Origin: Candidatus Rifleibacteriota bacterium
GTDB lineage: Bacteria; Muiribacteriota; Ozemobacteria; Ozemobacterales; Ozemobacteraceae
Assembly (NCBI GenBank): GCA_018818125.1
Contig: JAHISQ010000021.1
Location: 1 to 64,000 of the forward strand
Direction of reading: 5' to 3'
DNA: 64,000 nt
Part shown: in pieces, positions 18,606-27,630 of the stretch
Numbering within the stretch: the first letter of the stretch is position 1
Layout: each line of letters starts with the position of its first letter
Made by a program: the position numbers and the translations under genes
Notes under the pieces: model-generated
Told to the model about the DNA's origin: nothing
The model's input: the letters and a program-made list of their open reading frames with translations, nothing else
Databases searched by the model: none

Positions 18606-19499
18606 TCATGTCATTGAGGCTTGAAAGATTGCCTCAATGGATTTATCCAATGTTGCATTAAATACATCTTCTGACTGCTGCGCGAAGAGCCCCTCAGATA
18701 AAGCCCGTGAAAAGCTGGCAACCAATCGATTGTTTTTTGCCAACCTGGCATTGGCTTCTTTACGGCTATAACCGCCAGATAATGCGACAACTTTCAATAC
18801 ATTCGGGTGATCAATGCAATCTGCGTAAAAATTATTCTCTTCAGGCAATGTGATCTTCAACATCACCAACTGCCCTTTCGCCAGTTTATTCAATTCATTC
18901 AGAATTTCCTTCTTCAGAAGAATTTCTGCCTTTGCTTTGTCTGGACAGTGAATATCAACTTCCGGTTCAATTATTGGCACCAGACCGGCTTTAACTATTT
19001 GCAGACCAATCTCAAATTGCTGTTTGACTATCGCGGAAATCCCTGCTGAATTTGCCTGCTTGATGACAGAGCGCATCTTCGTGCCAAAAACCCCTTTCGA
19101 CTTCGCTTTATTCAGCAATTGCTCCAATCCTGGGATCGGCTTCATAATTTGAACACCGTTTTTCTCATCAGCCAAACCTCTATCGATCTTTAAAATGGGT
19201 ACGACGTTTTTCACTTCCCATAAGTAAGTCGCGGACCCTTTGCCCTCAATGTCCCGATCCATGGTGTTTTCAAATAAAATCGCAGCAAGGATTTTTTCAC
19301 CAGTAAAGCTCGGGCTGGTTATTATTCGCGTTCGCATTTGATGGACGATGGTGAACATTTCTTCGTCATTAGACCAGGCATCCTCATTAATGCCATACAG
19401 GCCCAATGCCTTGGGAGTGCTCCCGCCACTTTGGTCGAGTGCCGCAATAAAACCGGGTTTCGTTTTAATTTTGTCCAGTTGTTGTCCAAAAATGCTCAT
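18606..19499 (-). CDS. fda: Fructose-bisphosphate aldolase class I (bacterial type)
   Basis: Cleaves fructose 1,6-bisphosphate to dihydroxyacetone phosphate and glyceraldehyde 3-phosphate, or runs in reverse, without a metal. The length of 297 aa matches the short bacterial class I enzymes such as staphylococcal Fda. The Schiff-base Lys is K215 in VMLKITLPEE; ALDQSGGSTPKAL at the N-terminus, ILFENTMD, IEPEVDIH and ALSGGYSR (phosphate loop) are all present. GGAGAGG lies 6 nt before the ATG. It stands alone, with a divergent kinase gene 369 bp away. Assignment is firm. Confidence 0.95.
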   Translation of the reverse strand: MSIFGQQLDKIKTKPGFIAALDQSGGSTPKALGLYGINEDAWSNDEEMFTIVHQMRTRIITSPSFTGEKILAAILFENTMDRDIEGKGSATYLWEVKNVVPILKIDRGLADEKNGVQIMKPIPGLEQLLNKAKSKGVFGTKMRSVIKQANSAGISAIVKQQFEIGLQIVKAGLVPIIEPEVDIHCPDKAKAEILLKKEILNELNKLAKGQLVMLKITLPEENNFYADCIDHPNVLKVVALSGGYSRKEANARLAKNNRLVASFSRALSEGLFAQQSEDVFNATLDKSIEAIFQASMT

Positions 19500-19868
19500 G
19501 ATTTACCTCTCCGTTTAAGCTATTTTATGATTTACCCTAAATTAAGAATAGAAGAAATTCAAGTTTACATCAATCTCGTTCTGAAAAACCAAAAAACAGC
19601 AATTTTGCCCAAACTCTCTTTTGTTAATCAAGCCCCCCCTATTTTTTTGATTATCCTGAATTTACCAAGGGCCGGGCAAATGCCATAAGCGATCAAGGCA
19701 AACCCTTGTTCAAAAGAAGGGGAATATGATAATTTGGTTTATCAAATATGCCGCTTGAAATTTTGATCAGTGTAAACCTCTTATTGGCGGAAAGAGAAAT
19801 CCCTATCCAGGCCTCGAGTGGTACTTTATTATAGATGAGTTCTGGCTTCAGAAAAAAACGAGGTAATT
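19500..19868. other. Divergent intergenic region between aldolase and kinase genes
   Basis: 369 bp, AT-rich, holding the upstream regions of both flanking genes. TATTAT near 19827 could be a -10 box for the kinase, but no fitting -35 box is seen. A run of seven C (CCCCCCC) near 19626 is a place where sequencing or slippage errors are likely. No RNA gene or terminator seen. Confidence 0.4.
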
Positions 19869-20378
19869 ATGCTTCACATCGCTGACATTATTGAAACCAT
19901 CGGTGATCCCGTCTTCGTTAAAGATTCTCATTTCCGGTTTGTCCTCGTCAATGCTGCTTTGTGTGAGATGCTTGGAATGAAACGTGAGGACATTCTCGGG
20001 AAAACCCTTGGCGAGTCCTTGCCAAAAGACCAGATGGACCATTTTCTGGAACTCGATCGGAGTGTCCTCGAATCAGGACAAGAGACCTTATGCGAGGAGC
20101 ATCTTACAGGTCGTGGTGGGGTGATTCTGACCATCCAGACAAAAAAGACACGTCATCGTGATGAGCAAGGCAATCTGTTTTTGGTGGGTGTAATCCGTGA
20201 CATCACTGAGCAGAAAAAAGCTGAGGTTGCACTTCAAGAGAGTGAAAAACGATTGAGCGATATAATGTTCAGCGTGGTCGATTGGGTGTGGGAGGTTGAC
20301 GAGAAAGGCGTTTACTCTTTCAGTTCACAGAAGGGCTTTGACTATTTTGGTCCAAATATCATCGGAAGACGTTTTTAG
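19869..20378 (+). CDS. N-terminal part of a frameshifted multi-PAS hybrid kinase
   Basis: 169 aa with GAGGT 4 nt before the ATG, so the start is genuine. It encodes one complete PAS domain (IIETIGDPVFVKDSHFRFV to VIRDITEQKKAE) and the first third of a second (FSVVDWVWEVDEKGVYSF), then stops at TAG 20376 after GRRF. The rest of the second PAS continues immediately in frame 2 (TFLDFMPPEE), so one base appears to be missing around GGAAGACG at 20364-20371 (for example GGAAGAACG). Either the gene is recently broken or this is an assembly error. Confidence 0.75.
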   Translation: MLHIADIIETIGDPVFVKDSHFRFVLVNAALCEMLGMKREDILGKTLGESLPKDQMDHFLELDRSVLESGQETLCEEHLTGRGGVILTIQTKKTRHRDEQGNLFLVGVIRDITEQKKAEVALQESEKRLSDIMFSVVDWVWEVDEKGVYSFSSQKGFDYFGPNIIGRRF

Positions 20379-20383
20379 ATTTC

Positions 20384-22498
20384 ATGCCACCCGAGGAAGT
20401 AGAGAGAGTCTCAACGAAATTCTCTGAACTCATGGAAATAAAAGCACCCATCAAGGATCTTGAGAATTGGAACATCCGGGAGAATGGCGAAAAAGTTTGT
20501 TTCCACACCAATGGTTTGCCTGTTTTTGACAGTCAGGGGAATTTCAAAGGGTATCGCGGCGTGAACAAAGATATCACGGAATGGAAGCAGTCAGAAAAAG
20601 CCCTCCTGGATAGCGAGACCAGATTGCGAGCAATTTTTGAGCAAGCAGGAGTTTCAATTGCCCTGGTGAACACAAAAACAGGCCAGTTTATTCGTGTGAA
20701 TCAGAGGTATTGCGATTTTGTCGGCTATTCCATGGACGAGTTCTTGTCAAAAACATTCATGGACATTACTCACCCTGATGATGTTCAAGCCAATGTCGAT
20801 ATCAATGAGCTGTTGATGCATGGCAAAGGAAGGATATTCTCAAGTGAAAAGCGATACATTCACAAGAACGGATCCACCGTCTGGGGAAATCTCACAATTT
20901 CGCCCTTGTGGAAAATGGGAGAGACGCCTCAGGAGTTTTTTCATATTGCAATAGTTGAAGATATTTCTGTGCGCAAAAGCGCAGAAGAATTATTGAGAGC
21001 AAGCGAGGCTCGATTCAAAACCATATTCAATGAGTCCCCCATAGGCATTGCCTTGATTGACTCGCTTTCCGGCAAAATCTGTTCCGTGAATCCCATGTTC
21101 TGCAAAATCGCGGGAAGACCTGAAAATGAAATGTTACAGCTAGACGGAATGAGCATTACGCACCCGGAGGATGCGCAAAAAGATCTGGAAAACATGGCAT
21201 TGTTGAACGCCGGAAAGATCAAGGGATTCCAGATGGATAAGCGCTATCTTCGGCCCGACGGCTCCTATTGCTGGATTTTTATGACCGTCGCTCCCTTGCT
21301 TATTGAAGATGAAGATAAGCCCCGTCATCTCTGTATGATATCGGACATTACCGAGCGAAAAGGCATGGAAGTACAACTCCTGGAGAGGGAAAGGTTGAGT
21401 GCGGTCGGCGAACTTTCCGCCGGTGTTGCGCATGATTTCAACAATTCGATGCAGATCATTCTGGGCAACATCGAGTTGGCGTTTCTTGCCGAGGGAGTCA
21501 GCGACGATTTGGTGGAGCATCTTGAGACCATCAGGTCTGCCACCATTGGGGCCGCCGCACGCGTCAAGCATCTTCAAAACTTCGCGCAAAAAGAGACTGT
21601 TGCCGGAAAAGCATCTGGAGTGGATCTTGGAGCCCTATTGGATGAAACCATCCTGCAGACACAGCCTAAATGGAAGGATGAAGCCCAGAAGCGTGGGATA
21701 GTCATTAACATTGAGAAACACTATCACGCTGTAAATTTTATTGATTGCAATATCGGTGAGATCAGGAGTGCATTTTACAACATTATCAAAAATGCCCTGG
21801 AAGCAATGCCGCAGGGCGGAACGCTGGTTTTTGAGACCTGCGATTCAGAGAAGGGTGTGTGGGCCCGTATCAAAGATACCGGGAGCGGAATGACTGAAGA
21901 AACGCGCAAGAAGGTTTTCCAGCCATTCTTCACGACGAAAGGCTTTGAACAGGGCAAAGGCCTTGGAATGACCGGGGTTTATTCCACTATCAGGAACCAT
22001 GGGGGAGAGATCAATGTAGAATCGACCCCTGGTAAAGGGACGACCGTTGCGCTGCTGTTTCCGGTTGGAACGAATTCCCGGAAAAACTTACCGACGGAGG
22101 ACTCAAACGGCCATGATCGCCATGCGAGAGTGCTCTGGGTGGATGATGAAGCCCAGATCAGGAGGCTTGCTAATAAGTTTCTGGAGAAACTTGGCCACGA
22201 GATTGATGTGGCGGAAAGCGGCACGGAGGCTCTGACGATTTTAGAGAGGAAGCAATTCGACCTTTTGATTACAGATGTTGGAATGCCCGGAATGAGCGGA
22301 TGGGAACTCGCGAAACAGGTGAAGAACAAATTTCCTTGCTTAAAGATCGTCATAGCGAGCGGTTGGGCCGGGGATGTAACGGATTCTCAAAAAAAGGAAT
22401 CCGGGGTAAGCTATTTGCTCCAAAAACCAGTGAGTCTGAACTCGATCAAAGACGTCATTCGAGAAGTCATGCAATCACGAATCCCTTCTGACAACTGA
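20384..22498 (+). CDS. Main part of the frameshifted PAS hybrid kinase: PAS repeats, HisKA, HATPase, receiver
   Basis: 704 codons, continuing the preceding frame. After the end of a PAS (GYRGVNKDITEWKQSEK) come two full PAS/PAC units (each ending VEDISVRKSAEELL or ISDITERKGMEVQLL), a HisKA with GVAHDFNNSM, an HATPase (NALEAMPQGG, DTGSGM, GKGLGMTG) and a receiver with WVDDEAQ, phospho-acceptor Asp in LLITDVGMPGM and Lys in LLQKPV. No membrane segment in either piece, so the sensor is cytoplasmic. The ATG at 20384 has no ribosome binding site, which supports a frameshift rather than a separate gene. No partner regulator nearby. Confidence 0.85.
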   Translation: MPPEEVERVSTKFSELMEIKAPIKDLENWNIRENGEKVCFHTNGLPVFDSQGNFKGYRGVNKDITEWKQSEKALLDSETRLRAIFEQAGVSIALVNTKTGQFIRVNQRYCDFVGYSMDEFLSKTFMDITHPDDVQANVDINELLMHGKGRIFSSEKRYIHKNGSTVWGNLTISPLWKMGETPQEFFHIAIVEDISVRKSAEELLRASEARFKTIFNESPIGIALIDSLSGKICSVNPMFCKIAGRPENEMLQLDGMSITHPEDAQKDLENMALLNAGKIKGFQMDKRYLRPDGSYCWIFMTVAPLLIEDEDKPRHLCMISDITERKGMEVQLLERERLSAVGELSAGVAHDFNNSMQIILGNIELAFLAEGVSDDLVEHLETIRSATIGAAARVKHLQNFAQKETVAGKASGVDLGALLDETILQTQPKWKDEAQKRGIVINIEKHYHAVNFIDCNIGEIRSAFYNIIKNALEAMPQGGTLVFETCDSEKGVWARIKDTGSGMTEETRKKVFQPFFTTKGFEQGKGLGMTGVYSTIRNHGGEINVESTPGKGTTVALLFPVGTNSRKNLPTEDSNGHDRHARVLWVDDEAQIRRLANKFLEKLGHEIDVAESGTEALTILERKQFDLLITDVGMPGMSGWELAKQVKNKFPCLKIVIASGWAGDVTDSQKKESGVSYLLQKPVSLNSIKDVIREVMQSRIPSDN

Positions 22499-22687
22499 AA
22501 ACGACGGTGTCCATCCTGCCAGGTCCGGACCTGCCGGCTGGATAAATCTTTCAGCCAGCGGACCTTCGAGAATGCTAGTATTGCCGGCATTTGCATACAA
22601 GACTAATACGAGAAATCGGTTTGAAGGATCTCTGAATTCAGCATAAACCGGCATTTCTTTGATGTAAAAACACCATTGACACCCGTT

Positions 22688-23824
22688 TTAGCGTTTTTTG
22701 AGAAAAATGCGAAGCTGACCGGCGTTTTTTTGCAGATACCAGCCACTGCCGGTCGGAGGACGCAGACGGCGCAGCTTTTCTGCCGGCAGGTAACCGCGCA
22801 TGGCGAGTTCGTCGAGGCTGATGAAACCCTCGGCCAGATCAATGGCATTAGCCTTGATCAGTTCGCGCAATTCTTCGGCCAGCGGGTCTGAGCTTTCTGT
22901 TTCAGCAAACATCTCATCGCTGAGTTCAAACTTTTTGCCTTTGCCTTCTGAAGCTACCTGTGAGGCAGACATGCGGGCACGGATACTGCTGACCGGCGGT
23001 GGCGGGGCAAATCTGGCCGGAGACGCAGGAGCGACTGATTTAGTCATTTCACGGTTTTCTGAGGGGGCCATGGCCAGCTGCATATCAGGTTCAGATGCTG
23101 CCGGCTGGTCAGCGAAGGTTGCTCCGCCTGCGCTGCTTTCAGGAACAAAAGAATCTTCACTGCTGTCGAGCGCAAAGGTCATGGCACCGGGTATCCGCTC
23201 TTCGTTCAAAGACTCAGCATCGCTGTCTTCTTCAGTTGCTGGCAGACGAGATGCCGATTCGGCCAACGGCATAAGTTTGTCAGCCTTTTCAGGCTGATCA
23301 CTTTTCTTGAGCATTGCCAGTTGCATTGATTTGTCAGCCATTTCTGCCTGTTTCTCTTCTGGTTTCATTGCCAACTGTCCGATCTTGTCTTCGACCACGG
23401 CTGGCGCAGTCTGTTCACGGCGCGTGGCAATTTCGGCCGGCTTTTGTACTGTTGCAAGCTGTGGCTGGTGCAGTATCAGAATGGCGGCAAAGAAGCCTGT
23501 CAGTCCTGCAGCGAAAGCGATCTTAAACGGAAAGCCCTGCAAAGAACGCAACAGCAGGTCGAACCAGTCCGGTTCGGCCGCAGCCTGCGTAAGACCGGTT
23601 TCTTTAAGCTGTTCAGCCTGAATTGCCATAATTCTGGCGGCCAGGTCTGGTGGCGGCGCTTCCGTTGCGATACTGGCAAAACCCTGACGCAGCTTTTCTT
23701 CGTAGCCGAGTGCTGCCCGACAGCCGGCGCAACTCTTAATATGCGCAGCAGCATCTGGCATCTGGCTGAGATCGGCCAGATTTTTGCATTCGCTGAGCAA
23801 GTTTTTGATTTCGTCGCAGTTCAT
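22688..23824 (-). CDS. Zinc-finger anti-sigma factor
   Basis: 378 aa. The N-terminal cytoplasmic domain has the ZAS zinc motif H28-x3-C32-x2-C35 (HIKSCAGC) preceded by MNCDEIKNLL, typical of anti-sigma factors that hold an ECF sigma. One TM at about 99-118 (PFKIAFAAGLTGFFAAILIL) is followed by a long low-complexity extracytoplasmic stretch rich in Ala, Glu, Met and Ser (150-300) and a C-terminal segment with LISLDEL-like character (EGFISLDELAMRGYLP). Its start overlaps the sigma gene stop by 4 bp, so synthesis is coupled. The C-terminal half has no recognised domain and may be the sensing or protease-cleaved part. Confidence 0.85.
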   Translation of the reverse strand: MNCDEIKNLLSECKNLADLSQMPDAAAHIKSCAGCRAALGYEEKLRQGFASIATEAPPPDLAARIMAIQAEQLKETGLTQAAAEPDWFDLLLRSLQGFPFKIAFAAGLTGFFAAILILHQPQLATVQKPAEIATRREQTAPAVVEDKIGQLAMKPEEKQAEMADKSMQLAMLKKSDQPEKADKLMPLAESASRLPATEEDSDAESLNEERIPGAMTFALDSSEDSFVPESSAGGATFADQPAASEPDMQLAMAPSENREMTKSVAPASPARFAPPPPVSSIRARMSASQVASEGKGKKFELSDEMFAETESSDPLAEELRELIKANAIDLAEGFISLDELAMRGYLPAEKLRRLRPPTGSGWYLQKNAGQLRIFLKKR

Positions 23825-24396
23825 AAGCCCTGTTCAACCCTTTTAATCTGCATTTTTTCGCATAGCATGGCATCGAGTTTAAGCCGCGCCGAGCGCACCC
23901 GTGTTTTGGCAGTGCCCAGCGGCGTTTCCATCACTTCTGCCAGCTCCGGGATACTCAAGTCGGCCAGATATACCAGGCAGACCGTCATTCGACTGTCTTC
24001 GTCGAGAAGCTGCAGGCACTCATCGATCAAAGCTTTCATCTGCGCGTGCTCGATCGCGTTGATTACTTCTTCTTCGACCTGTATCGAAGGATCCGCGACT
24101 TCTGGCAGGTGCTCCGAAAGCACTTCACGATGTCCTGAGCGCCGCCATTCATCGATCAGTAGATTGCGGGCAATGCGAAAAATCCAGCTTTTCAGTGAAC
24201 CTCCGCTGAACGCTTCGCGACTCTTGAATATGCGCAGAAAGACTTCCTGGGTCTTATCTCCCGCCATCTCGACGTTTCTGGTATTTCTGAGAAAGAACTG
24301 ATAAACCGGACCACCGAATAACTCATAGAGTTTTTGCCACGCCAGCTGATCGCCGCGTATGGCCAGTTTCCAGAGTTCTTCAGGTGTCATCTTCAT
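23821..24396 (-). CDS. ECF-type RNA polymerase sigma factor
   Basis: 191 aa with only sigma regions 2 and 4. Region 2 spans about 10-85 (LAWQKLYELFGGPVYQFF, DKTQEVFLRIFK, SWIFRIARNLLIDEWRR). Region 4 spans about 125-180 (LLDEDSRMTVCLVYLADLSIPELAEVMETP, then GTAKTRVRSARLKL). It directs RNA polymerase to its own promoters once released by the downstream anti-sigma factor. No strong ribosome binding site before the ATG; MKM offers a second start two codons later. It follows the DUF2325 gene by 34 bp. Confidence 0.93.
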   Translation of the reverse strand: MKMTPEELWKLAIRGDQLAWQKLYELFGGPVYQFFLRNTRNVEMAGDKTQEVFLRIFKSREAFSGGSLKSWIFRIARNLLIDEWRRSGHREVLSEHLPEVADPSIQVEEEVINAIEHAQMKALIDECLQLLDEDSRMTVCLVYLADLSIPELAEVMETPLGTAKTRVRSARLKLDAMLCEKMQIKRVEQGL

Positions 24397-24430
24397 AGTT
24401 TAAAACGAGACAGCGTAAACCAGGATTTAG

Positions 24431-26065
24431 TTATTTTTTGAAAGCTTTAAGAACTTCTTTGCGCAGTGACCCGGCGCCACTCTTGTGAATTTTGAAAAAA
24501 TGTTGATGCGGCTGTATGCATGGTCGAACCTGATACAACAGCAGGTGCCCGGCATAGCTGGTCACAACGACGACGAGGTCGCAGCGCCCGACTATCTCGG
24601 CGGTGCGGGCCTGACTGATGGTATGATAGCCCTCATACCATTCATAATCTTCGTTGTCAACGCCAGCTTCTTTAAGAATCGGCCAATAATGATCGCGACC
24701 TACGCCACCGAAAATTGCGACATGTTTGCCAACCATGAGATTTTCAACCGAATAGGCGCTTTCGTCCGGTATGGCGTGCAGCTGTTGCAGTTGGCGCGTG
24801 AGTTCCTGGTTCTCTTCATCTAGCTTGCGCATATCACTGCGCAGTTCGGCCTCTTCTTCGAGAGTTTCCTGCAGTTCTTTTTTGGCAGCGTTAATCTTGG
24901 CTTCAGCTGCCAGCATCTGTTTTTGCACCTCAGCCGGATCAAAGCGCTCAAGCTTCTGCTTGAGCTCGTCATTGCTGTTCTTGAGAGTGCGTGCCTCAGA
25001 CTGTGCCCGATCTTTTTCGACGTTTAAGTTGTGCGCGCTCCGACGCAGTTTGTCACTTTCTTCGCGCAATTCCTCAATTTTTTCCTGCAGTTCTTCTGTG
25101 GTCAGCTCGAAATCCTTGAGTGAAATCGCCGGGCGCGTCTGATGATAACGTTTGAGCACGAAATGGTGATAAGTGTACACTTCAAGAATGTCTTTAAGAT
25201 AGTCTTCATAGGCATCCTGTTTTTCTTCGCTAGGCGGGAATTCTTCCTGCACATCCTGAAGAACAAGTTTAAGCAGCTTTTTTGCGTCACGATAAGCCTT
25301 GTCGAGATCTTCATAAAAATCTGGCCTGACCAGATGCAAATCTTTGGTCTGCCCGAAAAACCATTCGAGATGTTTGAATGTATCAGCTTCGAGCAGAACC
25401 CAGGCTCTGACTACATCATGTTGATGTATCTCGTAACGCAGTTCGCCTACTATTTTTTCGAGCGCGGCGCGACGTTCATCATCGCTGGATGGAACCGGTT
25501 CGCCACCGCTTTCGCGGCAAACGATTTCGATCTGCTTGATCAACTTTTTATAGGACTGGAACTCTTCGCTGTCGAGAAACAGCGCAGCTAAAAAGGCTTT
25601 GCGCTTTAAAAAATGCTTGGAAAAAATACGCTTTTCGCCGCCAATACTGACATCATATTTTGAACTGCGCTTGGCCTGCACCTTTATCTTCTGGGTCGAA
25701 GGCTCGGCTGCGGCTTCTTTAGCCTTGCGCATGCGATTAATCTTGTCTTCGATCATCTCATTAACAAGTCTTGTCTGCACCGGGCCACTCAGCATAATAT
25801 CGAGCAGGTCGCCAACAAAAAGAGCGAAAGAGCGCCCGGACTTATCATAATTGCGCGCAAACTCTTTATGAATCTGCCAATGATTGTCTTCGCTACCGTC
25901 TTTTGTCTGATCCGAAGCCTGGTCGGCTTTTTTAACAACTTTTCCAGCTACCTCGCTGAATTTGTTAGAACCACTTTTGCCCGGCGAGAAACCGGCCAGT
26001 TTTTCGAGTTCATCAAGGCTTTTCTGGTTGCGTGAAGTAATTAGATCGTCGATCGGATTAATCAT
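24431..26065 (-). CDS. Coiled-coil protein with C-terminal DUF2325 domain
   Basis: 544 aa, no signal peptide or membrane segment. An N-terminal helical domain (about 60-320) leads to a long coiled coil at about 325-430 (ELQEKIEELREESDKL, KNSNDELKQKLERF). The C-terminus (about 443-540) matches DUF2325: VAIFGGVGRDHYWPIL, EWYEGYH, CDLVVVVTSYAGHLL, FFKIHKSG. DUF2325 is a small Rossmann-like domain without a known reaction. The gene sits between a FHA-GAF-GGDEF protein (38 bp) and an ECF sigma factor (34 bp), so it may be part of the same signalling unit. The function is unknown. Confidence 0.75.
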   Translation of the reverse strand: MINPIDDLITSRNQKSLDELEKLAGFSPGKSGSNKFSEVAGKVVKKADQASDQTKDGSEDNHWQIHKEFARNYDKSGRSFALFVGDLLDIMLSGPVQTRLVNEMIEDKINRMRKAKEAAAEPSTQKIKVQAKRSSKYDVSIGGEKRIFSKHFLKRKAFLAALFLDSEEFQSYKKLIKQIEIVCRESGGEPVPSSDDERRAALEKIVGELRYEIHQHDVVRAWVLLEADTFKHLEWFFGQTKDLHLVRPDFYEDLDKAYRDAKKLLKLVLQDVQEEFPPSEEKQDAYEDYLKDILEVYTYHHFVLKRYHQTRPAISLKDFELTTEELQEKIEELREESDKLRRSAHNLNVEKDRAQSEARTLKNSNDELKQKLERFDPAEVQKQMLAAEAKINAAKKELQETLEEEAELRSDMRKLDEENQELTRQLQQLHAIPDESAYSVENLMVGKHVAIFGGVGRDHYWPILKEAGVDNEDYEWYEGYHTISQARTAEIVGRCDLVVVVTSYAGHLLLYQVRPCIQPHQHFFKIHKSGAGSLRKEVLKAFKK

Positions 26066-26103
26066 AAGTTATTTCCTGTGTTCATGCTGATTGCAGTTCT
26101 GAA

Positions 26104-27546
26104 TCAGGCGACCTGATTGCCGCCACGTTTGCGCGCCTGTTTAAGCGCCTTTTCGGCTAATTTGAGCAAATCGCCAGGCTTGGTAGTAGTTTTAGAGCTA
26201 CTCGAAATACCAAAGCTACCGCTCACCTGGATGCTGCGATTGCCTGCCCTTATCTTGGTGGTACTCAGCGTGCTGCGCAGCTTGGCGGCGGCCGTTTGTG
26301 CTCCAGCAAAACCGGTTTCCGGCAACAGCATGGCAAAAGAATCTGGGCCAATACGTGCTACCAGATCGTTTATACGCATCGCATTTTTAAATATTCTGCC
26401 AACCTCTTTGAGCACGCGGTCGCCGTTATTTTCGCCGTGCGTTTCGTTAATAGTAGCAAAATGATCTATATCCATCAAAATCAGCGAAATGTCTTTCTGG
26501 TGCCGCTGCGCCCGGCAGAATTCTTCGGTAAGTCTGCGCAAAAAAAGGTTCTGGTTAGCAATACCGGTAGTCGGATCACTTGTCGCGGCATGGAACATTC
26601 GCGTGCGGTTGATCGCCACCGCGGCCTGGGCGGCAAAAACTTTGAGAAGCTGATCAGTGCGCGAGGTAAGCACGTTGCCGGTATGCTTGGTGTCGATGTA
26701 AAGCACGCCGGTATTGGCTGTGCCCTCTTTTAAGGGAACTACGGCAATCGAAACTATGCCGGCATCTTCGGGATTCTTGCCTCGTCGGCCAGGCTGTTTG
26801 AATTTAGGCGTTGGACCTATCAGGGATTCGCCATTTTCGAAGCACCTGCTGACCACCCCGGCGGCAGCCTGCATATCGTTGGTAATCTCGGCCTGAACAA
26901 AACCATGCATGGCAACGGTCTCAAGACGACTGAGTTCTTCGTTAAACAACATGATCATCGCGCGCTCGCCACCGGTTACAGCCAGCGCCATTTCGAGCGT
27001 AAAGTCCAGCAATCTCGGAAAGTTGCTGATCGAATTAAGCGCATAAGTTACTTCGAGCACAGCCGCCAGCTCTTTTATTCGGCTGACCAGCTCACCTTCG
27101 GCGGAGCTAAGAGCTGCATAGTGCTGTCTGGGTATTTTGCTGCGCATTGTCGAAAAGCACTGACGCACAAAGCTTTCATTACTGTTCAGAAAAAACGGAA
27201 AAAGCTTCTCGCTGCTCACCGGCTGAATAGCCTCACCAGCCTCGATCTGCAGATGGATAAACACGTCATCAGTCAGTTCAATGAAAGTTCCCGGTTTAAC
27301 CGTAGTAATGAGACCGGGCTGCAGTCTGGTCTTGTTTACCAGAATGCCAAATGGGCTCTGAAGATCCTGCAGCGTCAGATGGCCATCACTGTTATAACGC
27401 AGCTGCAGATGATTGTGCGCGATGCCCATTTTATTGAGTTGTATATCACAGTCGTTGCCGGTACCGATTCTAATCCCGTTACCATGCAAGCTCGGACTGC
27501 CCTCGTAAAGTATTTTACCGCTCTTGTCGGTTATTACAATTTTCAT
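26104..27546 (-). CDS. FHA-GAF-GGDEF protein with degenerate active site
   Basis: 480 aa, cytoplasmic. FHA domain about 1-100 (GIRIGTGNDCDIQLN, HNHLQLRY, SPFGILVN), which binds phosphothreonine in other proteins. GAF about 150-315 (ERAMIMLFNEELSRLETVA, VAVVPLKEG, GVLYIDTKH). GGDEF about 320-478 with MDIDHFATINETHG and VARIGPDSFAML. The signature GG(D/E)EF is GPDSF near residue 400, so the second Gly and the catalytic Glu are replaced and diguanylate cyclase activity is unlikely; it may bind nucleotide or partner only. An FHA reader next to phosphatase receptors is suggestive of phospho-signalling. Confidence 0.88.
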   Translation of the reverse strand: MKIVITDKSGKILYEGSPSLHGNGIRIGTGNDCDIQLNKMGIAHNHLQLRYNSDGHLTLQDLQSPFGILVNKTRLQPGLITTVKPGTFIELTDDVFIHLQIEAGEAIQPVSSEKLFPFFLNSNESFVRQCFSTMRSKIPRQHYAALSSAEGELVSRIKELAAVLEVTYALNSISNFPRLLDFTLEMALAVTGGERAMIMLFNEELSRLETVAMHGFVQAEITNDMQAAAGVVSRCFENGESLIGPTPKFKQPGRRGKNPEDAGIVSIAVVPLKEGTANTGVLYIDTKHTGNVLTSRTDQLLKVFAAQAAVAINRTRMFHAATSDPTTGIANQNLFLRRLTEEFCRAQRHQKDISLILMDIDHFATINETHGENNGDRVLKEVGRIFKNAMRINDLVARIGPDSFAMLLPETGFAGAQTAAAKLRSTLSTTKIRAGNRSIQVSGSFGISSSSKTTTKPGDLLKLAEKALKQARKRGGNQVA

Positions 27547-27630
27547 TTACAGGTCCTGATAATATTAATCTGTTCCAGACGCATCAGTATACTGTAAATC
27601 ACAAGATTTTGCAGCCCGACGCTTAAAAAA

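Noticed and set aside
22520..22533. Palindrome CAGGTCCGGACCTG between convergent genes as a terminator
   Set aside because: Perfect 14-bp repeat but no loop and no T-tract on either side.
23444..24301. A 285-codon open frame antisense to the sigma/anti-sigma genes
   Set aside because: Shadow frame of two confident genes; the protein is low in complexity and has no recognisable family.
26104..27546. Active diguanylate cyclase
   Set aside because: The signature loop is GPDSF instead of GG(D/E)EF.
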